Assembly: GCA_934454215.1 (NCBI GenBank)
Contig: CAKSGG010000003.1
Location: 1 to 64,000 of the forward strand
Reading direction: 5' to 3'
Source of the DNA: an uncultured Clostridia bacterium
GTDB taxonomy: Bacteria; Bacillota; Clostridia; UBA1381
DNA length: 64,000 bases
The notes under the pieces are model-generated. The model did no database searches and was not told the origin of the DNA. It worked only from the letters and a program-made list of their open reading frames with translations. Each line of letters opens with the position of its first letter. Position 1 is the first letter of the stretch. Made by a program: the position numbers and the translations under genes. Of the stretch, positions 17,880 to 26,558 are shown one piece after another.

Positions 17880-17939
17880 ATAGGTATCTATGTTTAAATA
17901 AAAATAAAAGAGTTAAAAATTATTGAAAGGAGGCATAAT

Positions 17940-19280
17940 ATGAAATATCTGAGTATTAACGATTTATGGAAAAGTGTGCTTAATATTGTGAAAACAAAGA
18001 CGGACAGCGCCGTCGGCGTAAACGTACATATGAAAGACGCAGTACCCGTTTTAATCGACAGTACCTCCTTTACTATAGCTGTTCCGCTTGCTCTTAATCA
18101 GAACATGATTAACCTGCGCTACAAGAAATATATAGAGTCGGCTTTGGAGCAGATAACCTCCCAAAAGCTTACTCTTAACGTAATATTGAAAAGCGATGCG
18201 CAAAGTGTACTTGAAAAGGACGAGGACGTTAATGCGGAGGATTTACCCGATTTGTCGGTAGGGCTTAACCCGAAATACACATTTGAAAATTTTGTCATAG
18301 GCTCGTCGAACGCTTATGCGGTTGCGGCGGCTATTTCAGCAACCAAAAATCCGGGTCATATTTATAACCCGTTATTTCTGTACGGTCATTCGGGCGTCGG
18401 AAAAACGCATCTGATGTTTGCCATAGGCAACAGGATAAAAGCAAACTATCCCAGAAAAAAGATTACCTATGTAACGAGCGAGGAATTTATGAACGACTTT
18501 ATCGACCTTATAGGCGAGGGCAAGGGCGACGTGTTCAGAAACAAATACCGCTCCGTAGATGTTCTGCTTATAGACGACGTTCAGTTTTTCAAAAAGAAAG
18601 AGGCTACGCAGGAGGAATTTTTCCATACGTTCAACGAACTGTATAACCTCAACAAGCAGATAGTCATAACCTCGGACAGGCCCCCCAGTGAGCTTACAAC
18701 ACTTACAGAGCGCTTAAGAAACCGATGTGCCGCAGGCGTTACAATTGATATTACCGTTCCGAATTACGAAACGAGAATAGCAATTCTTCAGAAAAAAGCC
18801 GCACAGCATAATATAACCGTTGACAATGAAGTACTTGCTTTTGTTGCCGAAAGAATAAAATCCAACGTCAGAGAGCTTGAGGGAGTACTGATAAATCTGA
18901 TTTCGATTGCCGAAATATCAAACAAAATCATAGACATACCTCTTGCGGAATATGTTCTTAAATCGTATCTTCCGCAGGACAGCATATCAAAAATCACGCC
19001 CGAAAAGATAATACAGAAGGTCAGCTCCTTCTATAATATTTCAATTGAGGATTTAACGGGTAAATCAAGAGTTGCCAACTTTGTCGGTCCCCGTCAGATT
19101 GCAATGTATCTTTGCCATAAGCTTACGGATATGAATTTTACCGCAATCGGCAGAGCAATCGGGAGCAAGGACAGGACAACCGTATTAAACAACGTTAAGA
19201 AAATTGAAGTAAAGCTTGAAGTTGACGAGACTTTAAAAGCCGATATAAACTATATTATAAAGGATTTGCAGTCGGCATAA
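17940..19280 (+). CDS. dnaA: Chromosomal replication initiator DnaA
   Basis: 446 residues. DnaA binds 9-base boxes at the origin and melts the adjacent AT-rich DNA. Domain I is at the N terminus; the AAA+ domain begins near residue 110 (NPKYTFENFVIGSSN) with Walker A GHSGVGKT at 149-156 and Walker B VLLIDDVQFF; the C-terminal domain IV has the box-recognition signature with IAMYLCHKLTDMNF and KDRTTVLNNVKK. AAGGAGG precedes the ATG. DnaA boxes follow directly in the dnaA-dnaN gap, and another cluster lies about 4.7 kb further on. Confidence 0.99.
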   Translation: MKYLSINDLWKSVLNIVKTKTDSAVGVNVHMKDAVPVLIDSTSFTIAVPLALNQNMINLRYKKYIESALEQITSQKLTLNVILKSDAQSVLEKDEDVNAEDLPDLSVGLNPKYTFENFVIGSSNAYAVAAAISATKNPGHIYNPLFLYGHSGVGKTHLMFAIGNRIKANYPRKKITYVTSEEFMNDFIDLIGEGKGDVFRNKYRSVDVLLIDDVQFFKKKEATQEEFFHTFNELYNLNKQIVITSDRPPSELTTLTERLRNRCAAGVTIDITVPNYETRIAILQKKAAQHNITVDNEVLAFVAERIKSNVRELEGVLINLISIAEISNKIIDIPLAEYVLKSYLPQDSISKITPEKIIQKVSSFYNISIEDLTGKSRVANFVGPRQIAMYLCHKLTDMNFTAIGRAIGSKDRTTVLNNVKKIEVKLEVDETLKADINYIIKDLQSA

Positions 19281-19285
19281 CAGGC

Positions 19286-19550
19286 TGTGAATAACCCCGT
19301 TGATAAATAATGGATAAGCTGTTAATAATTTAAAACAGGTAAAAACAGGAAAAAGTTATTCACATTGCACACAAATTATACATCTGTTATGAACAGGTGC
19401 GGTGTGAATAAAAAAGTCAGCGGCGGTGCGGTATTGGAATACTTATCCAGCAATCCACGCACCCTACTGCTATTACTTCTATTATTATATTATTTATATA
19501 TACATATATATCGCCAAAGGCGGCAAAAGCCTTTGTGGATAAATGACTGT
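19286..19550 (+). other. oriC: oriC: DnaA boxes and AT-rich unwinding stretch in the dnaA-dnaN gap
   Basis: Between dnaA and dnaN there are boxes TTATTCACA on the plus strand (19356-19364) and, on the minus strand, TTATTCACA (19286-19294 and 19403-19411) and TTATCCACA (19534-19542). A TTATCCAGC near-match is at 19443. The stretch about 19468-19512 is almost pure A/T and is a good unwinding element. This is the standard place for a Firmicutes origin. The number of boxes is modest compared with the cluster at 24014-24307. Confidence 0.8.
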
Positions 19551-19569
19551 TGATAAAGGAGAAAAAATT

Positions 19570-20700
19570 ATGAAACTATCTTGCAGCAAAGCTGAATTGC
19601 TTGAAATAGTAAATACCGTACAAAAGGCGGTATCCGTAAAAAGCACAATGCCTATACTTGAATGTATGCTGATTGATTCATCGGGTGACGGAAATGTCGT
19701 CGTAACGGGAAACAATCTTGACCTTTGTATAGAGTATAATGCAAAAATGAACGTACCCGAGGGAGGAACAGTCGCCCTTACATCAAAAATGTTCGGCGAA
19801 ATAGTAAGACGTCTTCCCGACGGAACCGTTACCATGGAAGTAAACCCCGTCGATAACGTAACAAAAATTAAATGCGGTCTGAGCGAATTTAATATACAGG
19901 GACTCGGCGGCAAAGAATATCCGCCCGCACCCATTCTTGAAGAAAAATTCAGATTTAATATTGCACAGGCTGATTTAAAAAAGCTTATCAGAAAGACAAT
20001 ATCGTTTGTTGCCGCAACCGAGGGCAGAAAACCCATTCTTACGGGTGCGCTGTTTGAAATAAAGAACAATCACTTAAATGTCGTTGCCTCGGACGGACAC
20101 CGTCTTGCGGTCGTAAAGCATGAATTAAAGGAAAATCTTGAAAACAGTAAAACAGTTATCCCCGGTACAACATTAAGAGAGCTTTTAAAGCTTTTAAAGG
20201 ACGAGGAAGAAGTAACCGTTATCGTATCCGACAGACACGTTATGTTCGATTTCGGCGATTTTCAAGTGTATACAAGAAAGCTTGACGGCGAATTTTTGAA
20301 GTATGAGGCTATTCTGAACGCCGTAAACACGATAAACGTCGTATGCGAGAAGAAATATATAATCGCCTGCCTTGAAAGAGCCATGCTCCTTATAAATGAC
20401 GATATATCGGCTCATACGGAAAACAAAGTTCCCGTAAGGTTTAATATGGCATATAACAAAATCGACATTTCGTGCATAACTCAAAAAGGACAGGTAAATG
20501 ATACAGTTGATGTGGAGCTTGACGGAGGAGAGCTTTTAATCGGCTTTAACTGCCGTTTCATGCTTGACGCTCTGACCTCGTGCGACGAGGATAAAGTAAA
20601 AATGGAGTTCAGCGCGCCTACAAGCGGCTGTTTTATACATTCGGCAGGGGATGACGATTCGTATATATACATGGTTCTCCCCGTCAGACTCTATAATTAA
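19570..20700 (+). CDS. dnaN: DNA polymerase III beta subunit (sliding clamp)
   Basis: 376 residues, full length for the three-domain clamp that encircles DNA and holds the polymerase. Recognisable segments are KSTMPILECMLID near residue 25, LTSKMFGEIVRRLPDG, the AATEGRKPILTGALFE repeat joint, VASDGHRLAVVKHEL and the C-terminal YMVLPVRLYN. AAAGGAG precedes the ATG at 19570; an ATG nine codons upstream overlaps a DnaA box and is less suitable. It follows dnaA across oriC; recF, the usual next gene in many Firmicutes, is missing here. Confidence 0.99.
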   Translation: MKLSCSKAELLEIVNTVQKAVSVKSTMPILECMLIDSSGDGNVVVTGNNLDLCIEYNAKMNVPEGGTVALTSKMFGEIVRRLPDGTVTMEVNPVDNVTKIKCGLSEFNIQGLGGKEYPPAPILEEKFRFNIAQADLKKLIRKTISFVAATEGRKPILTGALFEIKNNHLNVVASDGHRLAVVKHELKENLENSKTVIPGTTLRELLKLLKDEEEVTVIVSDRHVMFDFGDFQVYTRKLDGEFLKYEAILNAVNTINVVCEKKYIIACLERAMLLINDDISAHTENKVPVRFNMAYNKIDISCITQKGQVNDTVDVELDGGELLIGFNCRFMLDALTSCDEDKVKMEFSAPTSGCFIHSAGDDDSYIYMVLPVRLYN

Positions 20701-20790
20701 ATATAAACTGCGCAATTCATCTCAAAATTAACCATTGAAGTATAAACATACATCGGCGGCTTGATTGCAAGCGACTTACCACATGGGAAT
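20701..20790 (+). repeat. Nested-hairpin intergenic repeat, diverged copy after dnaN
   Basis: Starting at the dnaN stop, catctcaaaattaaccattgaag, then the core GTAT-AAAC-ATAC (20740-20751), CATCGGCGG and a ttgatt-type right side repeat the layout of the 25583 copy. Outer arms are eroded. Further down, at about 20832-20850, a short GC-rich inverted repeat (gccgc..gcggc) precedes the ribosome site of the next gene, as it does at 25699-25711 before panB. Confidence 0.6.
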
Positions 20791-20865
20791 GAGCCGTACA
20801 AATATACTTGAATATTTTTAATTTTAAACTTATGCCGCAGCCGGCGGCAGAATGGAGAAATTTAC

Positions 20866-21483
20866 ATGAACGTTAGGGTAATTAACAATTATCATACGGA
20901 TGAAAACACATACTTAATTTACAACGAAAGGACGGGCGTGGTAATCGACCCCGGATGCAGAACGGACGAAATTTTAAAGGCGGCCGCTGTTGTGGGCGTT
21001 AAAATAAAATTTATCTTTATCACGCACTGTCACTATGACCATATCGAATATCTGGACGAGCTGCGCCGTGAAACGGGCGCAAAGCTCATAAGCAGTGAAA
21101 AGGGGGCGGAGAATGTCTCGAATCCGAGTATAAACATGACCCTTTTGGGACTTGGCGAGCAGTTAAGACCAAAAGTGCCCGAAATCGTGATGAAAGACAG
21201 GCAGACCATAACCATAGACGGAATGAAAATAAAATGCCTGTACACCCCCGGTCACACAAGCTGCGGAGCGTGCTATCTGACGGAAATCGGCGTCTTTACA
21301 GGCGACACTCTGTTTTTGAGAAGCTGCGGAAGATGGGATTTGCCTACGGGCGACGAGGAAACGCTCAAAAAATCAATAAAGGGGCGTCTTTACACTCTCA
21401 GCGACGATTTGACGGTATACCCGGGTCACGGCGCAAAGACAAGTATCGGCTATGAGAAAAAATTCAATATGTTTGTAAAGTAG
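20866..21483 (+). CDS. MBL-fold metallo-hydrolase (glyoxalase II-like)
   Basis: 205 residues, a compact metallo-beta-lactamase fold. The metal-binding motif is THCHYDHI (HxHxDH), followed by the late histidine in TPGHTSCGA, the bridging Asp in FTGDTLF and the final His in VYPGHG. These match the hydroxyacylglutathione hydrolase-like group, which hydrolyse thioesters, but this size class is common in Firmicutes with unknown substrates. It lies between dnaN and hemZ in one plus-strand series, separated from dnaN by a hairpin repeat. A GGAG ribosome site precedes the ATG. Confidence 0.9.
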   Translation: MNVRVINNYHTDENTYLIYNERTGVVIDPGCRTDEILKAAAVVGVKIKFIFITHCHYDHIEYLDELRRETGAKLISSEKGAENVSNPSINMTLLGLGEQLRPKVPEIVMKDRQTITIDGMKIKCLYTPGHTSCGACYLTEIGVFTGDTLFLRSCGRWDLPTGDEETLKKSIKGRLYTLSDDLTVYPGHGAKTSIGYEKKFNMFVK

Positions 21484-21492
21484 GAGAAAAAA

Positions 21493-22938
21493 ATGCTTGT
21501 TATTCAGAACGGCTATGAATGTGAATATGAATTAAGGCTGTTTGCTGGGCTTTTTTTCGGCGATGATGAGGACGTTACAATATATTCGGATTTTAAGTAC
21601 AACGGTCGGGAAACGAACGTTTACACACAGATAAATTATAACGGAAAAGCGTATTTTGACGATAATTATTTTAAATTCGATATAAACGGCAGGAAAAATA
21701 AATTTATAAAAAAGGTTTTCACATGCTCATGCACAAGGTCGCTTTGTGCGTGTGCGGAGCAGATACGCAAAATCAATCTGCCGTGGGGTGTTATGTGCGG
21801 CATACGTCCCGCAAAGAACGTCAGAGAGCTTAAAGAAAGCGGATACAGCAATTCACAGATAAAGGAAATATTTTCGCAAATATACAATGTCAGCGCTGAA
21901 AAGACCGAGCTTGCGATGAGAGTGGCGAAAAATGAAGAAATACTGCTTAAAAGCATAGGCGAAAACAGCGTAAGCATTTACATAGGGATTCCGTTCTGCC
22001 CGACAAGGTGTCTTTACTGCTCGTTTGTGTCAACGGATATAAGCGTAAGCGGAAAATATATGGATGAATTTGTGGAAAAACTGCTTCTTGAAATTGATAA
22101 AACTGCTGAAATTATAGATAAAATCGGCGCTCATGTTGAAAATATCTATATTGGCGGAGGCACTCCGACAACTCTTTCGGCAAGGCAGCTTACGATGATT
22201 TGCGACAGGCTTAAGGCTCATTTCGATTTTGATAAAATCAGGGAATTTACCGTTGAGGCAGGGCGTGCCGATACGATAACAAGAGAAAAGCTGATTGCGG
22301 TTAAAAACGGCGGTGCGGACAGAATAAGCATAAATCCGCAGACGATGAACAACGAAACATTAAAAAAAGTCCGCAGAAAGCATGATGATAAAATGATTGT
22401 CGATTGTTTTAATACGGCGCGTGAACTGGGATTTGATAATATCAACATGGATTTGATTGCAGGTCTGCCGGGGGAAAGCTTTGAAATGTTCAAGTACAGC
22501 CTTGACAGGATAATTGAGCTTGACCCCGAGAATATAACGGTTCATTCAATGTGTGTCAAGCGTGCTGCAAATCTGCGCTTTACGGACAACCGTCTGACGG
22601 AGGCGGAGCAGATGAACAGAATGTTGTCATACACTCAAAAGCGCATGAACGAAACAGGCAGAGAGCCGTATTATATGTACCGTCAGAAGAATATTTCGGG
22701 CAATCTTGAGAATGTGGGATATGCCAAAAAGGGCAGAATGAGTACGTACAACGTGAACATCATGGAGGAAAAGCAGACGATTATAGCGCTTGGCGGAGGC
22801 GGCTCGACAAAGCTTGTCATGAATGACAGAATAGAGAGAATATTTAATTTCAAAGACCCGTCGGAATACATAAAGCGTTTTGACGAGATACTGAAAAACA
22901 AGGATAAGGCTGCGGAGGTGATTTTAAATGGCGGATAA
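21493..22938 (+). CDS. hemZ: Oxygen-independent coproporphyrinogen III oxidase-like radical SAM protein HemZ
   Basis: 481 residues. About 150 N-terminal residues are HemZ-specific (with a Cys-rich CSCTRSLCAC stretch), then the radical SAM core begins with IPFCPTRCLYCSF, whose three Cys bind the 4Fe-4S cluster, followed by YIGGGTPTTLS and the SINPQTMNNETLK region. HemN/HemZ enzymes convert coproporphyrinogen to protoporphyrinogen without oxygen, which fits an anaerobe; the in vivo role of HemZ is less certain. No other haem-synthesis gene is nearby. It starts nine bases after the MBL gene and overlaps the DnaC-like gene by 11 bases. Confidence 0.93.
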   Translation: MLVIQNGYECEYELRLFAGLFFGDDEDVTIYSDFKYNGRETNVYTQINYNGKAYFDDNYFKFDINGRKNKFIKKVFTCSCTRSLCACAEQIRKINLPWGVMCGIRPAKNVRELKESGYSNSQIKEIFSQIYNVSAEKTELAMRVAKNEEILLKSIGENSVSIYIGIPFCPTRCLYCSFVSTDISVSGKYMDEFVEKLLLEIDKTAEIIDKIGAHVENIYIGGGTPTTLSARQLTMICDRLKAHFDFDKIREFTVEAGRADTITREKLIAVKNGGADRISINPQTMNNETLKKVRRKHDDKMIVDCFNTARELGFDNINMDLIAGLPGESFEMFKYSLDRIIELDPENITVHSMCVKRAANLRFTDNRLTEAEQMNRMLSYTQKRMNETGREPYYMYRQKNISGNLENVGYAKKGRMSTYNVNIMEEKQTIIALGGGGSTKLVMNDRIERIFNFKDPSEYIKRFDEILKNKDKAAEVILNGG

Positions 22939-23905
22939 TGAACTGATAAACAAAATTTTTGCACGGTATGAGGAAAAGCGTGAAAATGCCTCAAAAAGGC
23001 GCAGAGAGCGTATTGATGAAGTGTATTCAAAAGTACCCCGTATACGTGAAATAGACAATGAAATAAATGTCAGAGGCATGAGAAACGTCAATAATATCCT
23101 TCGTGAGCCGTCAAAGCACGAGGAGTATAATAAAGACCTTAACGAGAATTTAAAACGCCTTGAGGACGAAAAAAACGCTCTTTTGAAGCAGTATAATATC
23201 CCGAAAGACTTTAAAAAATATGAATACGAGTGTTCTCTTTGCTCCGATACGGGGCATACTCCCGACGGAAAGCTGTGCCGATGCTTTAAGCAGGCTCTTG
23301 CGGACGAGGCTTATAATTCGTCAAATATAGCGGAGCTGATGAAAAAGAATAATTTTGATACCTTTAATTTTGATTTTTATTCAAAGGACAAGGGAAACTG
23401 TAAGGAATCTCCGTTTGACAATATGATGTGGATTTATAACCACACGAGAAAATTCTGCAATGAATTTGACACAATGGATAAAAGTCTGCTGTTTTACGGC
23501 ACAACGGGACTTGGCAAGACATTTTTGTCATGCGCTGCGGCAAAGGAGCTTATAGAGCAGGGAAAGAACGTTATATACGTGAGGTCGTCAAAGCTGTTCA
23601 ATATGTTTGAGGACTACCGTTTCGGCAGAATGAAAGACAGAACTATTATAGACAGGCTGTATGAGTGTGATTTGCTGATTATTGACGATTTGGGAGCGGA
23701 GGCGGCAAATAAATTCAACGATTCGATTTTGTTTGACGTGTTTGACGAAAGAATATCAAGAGGAAAAAAGTTTATTATAAGCACAAATCTTGATATTAAG
23801 GAGCTTGGAAAAACGTATTCAATGCGGTTTGTGTCAAGATTAATGGAAAATTTTATTGTATGCAGATTCTACGGCGACGATATAAGATATAAGACTATTC
23901 AGTAA
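22928..23905 (+). CDS. DnaC/DnaI-like AAA+ ATPase (putative helicase loader)
   Basis: 325 residues. A helical N-terminal part is followed by a zinc-binding CSLCSDTGHTPDGKLCRCF segment (four Cys), as in DnaI, and by an AAA+ domain with Walker A YGTTGLGKTFL and Walker B LLIIDDLGAE. DnaI loads the replicative helicase at the origin. Helicase loaders and IstB-type transposition helpers share this fold, but there is no transposase here and the gene sits in the replication-origin operon. GGAGG precedes the ATG inside the end of hemZ. A strong terminator follows immediately and then the DnaA-box cluster. Confidence 0.9.
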   Translation: MADNELINKIFARYEEKRENASKRRRERIDEVYSKVPRIREIDNEINVRGMRNVNNILREPSKHEEYNKDLNENLKRLEDEKNALLKQYNIPKDFKKYEYECSLCSDTGHTPDGKLCRCFKQALADEAYNSSNIAELMKKNNFDTFNFDFYSKDKGNCKESPFDNMMWIYNHTRKFCNEFDTMDKSLLFYGTTGLGKTFLSCAAAKELIEQGKNVIYVRSSKLFNMFEDYRFGRMKDRTIIDRLYECDLLIIDDLGAEAANKFNDSILFDVFDERISRGKKFIISTNLDIKELGKTYSMRFVSRLMENFIVCRFYGDDIRYKTIQ

Positions 23906-23926
23906 AGGGGGCGCTTGCCCCCTTTT
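23904..23926 (+). terminator. Terminator after the DnaC-like gene
   Basis: The stem aaagggggc/gcccccttt with a short loop and further T residues begins at the stop codon and ends the series of genes from dnaN onwards. Confidence 0.9.
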
Positions 23927-24013
23927 TGAGAATAAAAACACTATATAATGTGTTGTGGATTTTGACGAAAAATAGGTTGCGGAAATCAAAAAAATTATGT
24001 AAACCAAGAAAAG

Positions 24014-24307
24014 TTATCCACGTTGGTAAAATATTCTTTATTCACATAAAATTTCAAGCAGACAAGCCGATTGACAAAAGTTATCCACGCTATCCACGTA
24101 CTTATCCACGTTTTATGTGGATTTGAGTGTTTTGCAAAAATCAAGGTTTTAAGCCGTTTTTTAGGTTTACATATAATTTCGGCATAAATTGACAAAAAAT
24201 CCACACAGTTATCCACGCTTATCCACGATTTCTGTTGCATAAGTGCGAAATTACGCTGTTTTAACGGATTTTTAAGTTTTATAAAGTTATCCACGGTGTG
24301 TGAATAA
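24014..24307 (+). other. Second cluster of DnaA boxes (possible second oriC module)
   Basis: Six perfect TTATCCACG boxes lie on the plus strand at 24014, 24081, 24102, 24209, 24219 and 24287. There is one CTATCCACG (24090), one TTATTCACA (24038) and one TTATTCACA on the minus strand (24299-24307). This is about nine boxes in 300 bases, many in the same orientation with 10- to 21-base spacing, denser than in the dnaA-dnaN gap. The stretch is non-coding, follows a terminator and precedes trmK. It could be the main origin, one half of a bipartite origin, or a DnaA-titrating site. Confidence 0.8.
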
Positions 24308-24357
24308 CTTCATGGATAAATGCACAAAATAATTAGTTATGTTAAAGGAGAGTTACA

Positions 24358-25014
24358 TTGATTACAGAACGATTACAATGTATATTGAATTATGTTGATT
24401 CGGAGGTGATTGCAGACATCGGAACAGACCATGCCTACATACCGATTGAGCTTGTTAAGAAAAACAGGATAAAAAGAGCGATTGCGGCGGATATAAATGA
24501 AGGACCGCTGAAAATTGCGCAAAAGAATATAAAAAGCGAGGGCTTGTCGGACAGGATAGAAACACGCTTAGGCTCGGGAATATCGGTTCTTGAAAAGGGC
24601 GAGGCGGGTCAGATTATAATTGCGGGCATGGGCGGAGAGCTGATTGAATATATAATCAAATCGGATATTGAAACTGCAAAAGGCTCGGAGCTGTTATTAC
24701 AGCCGATGAACAATCAGTATGAATTAAGAAAATTTTTGATGTATAACGGATTTAAAATTATTGATGAAGATATTGCGTCCGAGGGCTTTAAGGTGTATAA
24801 TATAATGAGGGTTATATGCGGAGAGGCGGAAAAATTTGAACGTGATATTGACTATCATATTCCGCCGTATCTTAAAAGCAATAAGCTGTATCCGCTTTTG
24901 TATGCAAAAAAGGAGCGTGAATTTAAAAAGGTTATAGGCGGACTGGAGCGCTCGGCAAAGCCCGATACGGAAAAGCTAAGAAAATACAAAGAATGGTATA
25001 AGGAGTTAAAATGA
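24358..25014 (+). CDS. trmK: tRNA (adenine(22)-N1)-methyltransferase TrmK
   Basis: 218 residues of the COG2384/TrmK family, which methylates N1 of A22 in tRNA using S-adenosylmethionine. Seen directly are VIADIGTDHAYIPIEL (SAM-binding loop), AADINEGPLKIAQKN and IIAGMGGELI, then LLLQPMNNQYELRKFL, all typical of the family, and a C-terminal helical coiled part. The start is TTG at 24358 with AAAGGAG at the right distance. It overlaps folA by four bases (ATGA), so they are coupled. Confidence 0.93.
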   Translation: MITERLQCILNYVDSEVIADIGTDHAYIPIELVKKNRIKRAIAADINEGPLKIAQKNIKSEGLSDRIETRLGSGISVLEKGEAGQIIIAGMGGELIEYIIKSDIETAKGSELLLQPMNNQYELRKFLMYNGFKIIDEDIASEGFKVYNIMRVICGEAEKFERDIDYHIPPYLKSNKLYPLLYAKKEREFKKVIGGLERSAKPDTEKLRKYKEWYKELK

Positions 25015-25496
25015 ATATTATAGTAAACGTTTCAAAATCATGGGGTATAGGAAAAGACGGGGACTTATTGTTTCACATCAAGGGAGATATGAAATTTTTT
25101 AAGGAAACCACAATAAACAACGTTGTTGTTATGGGAAGAAAAACACTCGATTCACTTCCCAACGGACTTCCGTTAAAGGACAGAGTTAATATCGTACTTA
25201 CAAGAAACAGGGATTTCAGCCGTGATGGCGTTGTTGTTGTACATTCGGTTGATGAACTGCTTGAAGAAATCAAAAAATACGATACGGAAATATTTGTAAT
25301 CGGCGGGGGAGAAATTTATAATATGCTTTTGCCGTATTGTGATAAAGCGTACATAACAAAGGTGGATTCGGATAAGGATGCGGATGCGTTTTTTGTAAAT
25401 CTTGATGAAGATGACACATGGAAAGCCGAATCACAAAGCGATATTATGGGCGAAAAGCTGAAATATAGATTTATTGTGTACAATAAATTGAAATAA
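25011..25496 (+). CDS. folA: Dihydrofolate reductase
   Basis: 161 residues, normal length. DHFR reduces dihydrofolate with NADPH to support thymidylate, purine and methionine synthesis. Landmarks are WGIGKDGDLLFHIKGDMKFFKETT (catalytic acidic position in the first helix, here the Asp of KGDMKFF), VVMGRKTLDSLP and FVIGGGEIYNMLLP. The unusual LLFHIKGD where many enzymes have LPWH.. is noteworthy but still family-like. It is translationally coupled to trmK. No thyA is seen nearby. Confidence 0.95.
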   Translation: MNIIVNVSKSWGIGKDGDLLFHIKGDMKFFKETTINNVVVMGRKTLDSLPNGLPLKDRVNIVLTRNRDFSRDGVVVVHSVDELLEEIKKYDTEIFVIGGGEIYNMLLPYCDKAYITKVDSDKDADAFFVNLDEDDTWKAESQSDIMGEKLKYRFIVYNKLK

Positions 25497-25498
25497 TA

Positions 25499-25527
25499 TT
25501 GAAATATAAATTAAAGTGTGGTATAAT
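25499..25527 (+). promoter_or_regulatory. SigA-type promoter of the pantothenate operon
   Basis: TTGAAA (25499-25504), 17 bases, TATAAT (25522-25527), directly after folA. Transcription would begin near 25534 and read through the first hairpin repeat into panB. Confidence 0.8.
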
Positions 25528-25582
25528 AACATGGAATTTGTATTGTATCTTTATTTAATGAAAGAACGATAACAGGAGGATT

Positions 25583-25690
25583 TAACATGAAAAATAAGCG
25601 GCGCATCTCATCTCAAAATCAACCCTTGAAGTATATATATACGTCGGCGGATTGATTTTGAGTGACCTGACTTGCTTCTTTTTCATGTTA
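25583..25690 (+). repeat. Nested-hairpin intergenic repeat, copy before panB
   Basis: Outer arms taacatgaaaaataagc (25583-25599) and gcttctttttcatgtta (25674-25690) pair at 16 of 17 positions. Inner arms tctcaaaatcaa and ttgattttgag pair, and the core is GTAT-ATAT-ATAC (25631-25642) followed by GTCGGCGG. It lies in the leader between the pan promoter and panB. Confidence 0.85.
25587..25655 (+). CDS. Possible 22-codon leader ORF inside the hairpin repeat
   Basis: ATG at 25587 stands six bases after a strong AGGAGG site and opens a 22-codon frame beginning MKNKRRISSQ and ending at TGA 25653-25655. It is the first possible ORF on the pan transcript and lies wholly in the left half of the hairpin element. 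Related frames in the copies before panD (ATG at 27528-ish region, MKNKLQILQL) and before panC (no ATG) suggest that the arm sequence happens to resemble a start region. It may be a leader peptide or simply chance; no function is claimed. Confidence 0.3.
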   Translation: MKNKRRISSQNQPLKYIYTSAD

Positions 25691-25727
25691 GATTTGTGCC
25701 GCTGATAGCGGAGAAATGGAGATTTTT

Positions 25728-26555
25728 ATGAAAAACACAACTCTTACCGTTTTGGCTCAAAAACAGAACGGTGACAAAATAACCATGCTGACAGCTTACG
25801 ATTATTCAACTGCTAAAATAATTGATGAGTCGGGAGTAAATTGTATTCTTGTCGGCGATTCGCTGGGAAATGTTATACTTGGTTACGACTCGACGCTGCC
25901 TGTAACGATGGAGGATATGCTTCATCACACAAAAGCGGTTGTCAGAGGTGCGAAAAATGCTATGGTTATAGCGGATATGCCGTTTATGTCGTATCAGACA
26001 TCGGTATACGACGCTGTAAAAAATGCGGGACGTCTTATTCAGGAGGGCGGAGCGTATGCGGTAAAACTTGAAGGCGGAGCAACGGTATGCGATAGGATTG
26101 AAGCAATAACAAAAGCATCAATACCTGTTGTTGCGCATATAGGTCTTACACCGCAGTCGGTAAACTCGTTCGGCGGATTTAAGGTTCAGGGCAAGGACGA
26201 GCAGGGAGCAAAAAAATTAATCGAGGACGCAAAAAAAGTCGAGCAGGCGGGAGCATTTATGCTTGTTCTGGAATGTGTTCCGGCAAAGCTTGCGGAGATA
26301 ATAACGAATGAGATTTCAATTCCGACTATCGGAATCGGCGCAGGAAAAGGCTGTGACGGACAAGTTCTCGTTTATCAGGATATGCTCGGAATGTTCAGTG
26401 ATTTTGTTCCGAAGTTTGTAAAGCGGTATGCCGATATCGGCGAAACAATGAAAAAGGCGTTTGAGGAATATATAAAAGATGTAAAGAACGGTGCTTTTCC
26501 CGAGGAAAAGCATTGTTATAAGATAGATGATGAGATAATAGAAAAATTATATTGA
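25728..26555 (+). CDS. panB: 3-methyl-2-oxobutanoate hydroxymethyltransferase
   Basis: 275 residues. PanB transfers a hydroxymethyl group from methylene-tetrahydrofolate to 2-oxoisovalerate, giving ketopantoate, the first step of pantothenate synthesis. Family segments are MLTAYDYSTAKIIDESG, LVGDSLGNVILGYDSTLPVTMEDMLHH (metal-binding Asp), VKLEGG, VVAHIGLTPQS and PTIGIGAGKGCDGQVLV. The ATG at 25728 follows GGAG by about six bases; the in-frame ATG at 25716 overlaps that site. It is the first gene of panB-panC-panD-coaX; no panE (ketopantoate reductase) is seen in the window. Confidence 0.98.
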   Translation: MKNTTLTVLAQKQNGDKITMLTAYDYSTAKIIDESGVNCILVGDSLGNVILGYDSTLPVTMEDMLHHTKAVVRGAKNAMVIADMPFMSYQTSVYDAVKNAGRLIQEGGAYAVKLEGGATVCDRIEAITKASIPVVAHIGLTPQSVNSFGGFKVQGKDEQGAKKLIEDAKKVEQAGAFMLVLECVPAKLAEIITNEISIPTIGIGAGKGCDGQVLVYQDMLGMFSDFVPKFVKRYADIGETMKKAFEEYIKDVKNGAFPEEKHCYKIDDEIIEKLY

Positions 26556-26558
26556 GTT

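Noticed and set aside
17768..17939. DnaA boxes in the dnaA leader
   Set aside because: The stretch is A/T-rich but no TTATCCACA-like box could be found; only promoters are called there.
22928..23905. IstB transposition helper of an IS21-type element
   Set aside because: The protein has the DnaI-like zinc-binding segment, there is no IstA gene or terminal repeat, and it lies in the replication operon.
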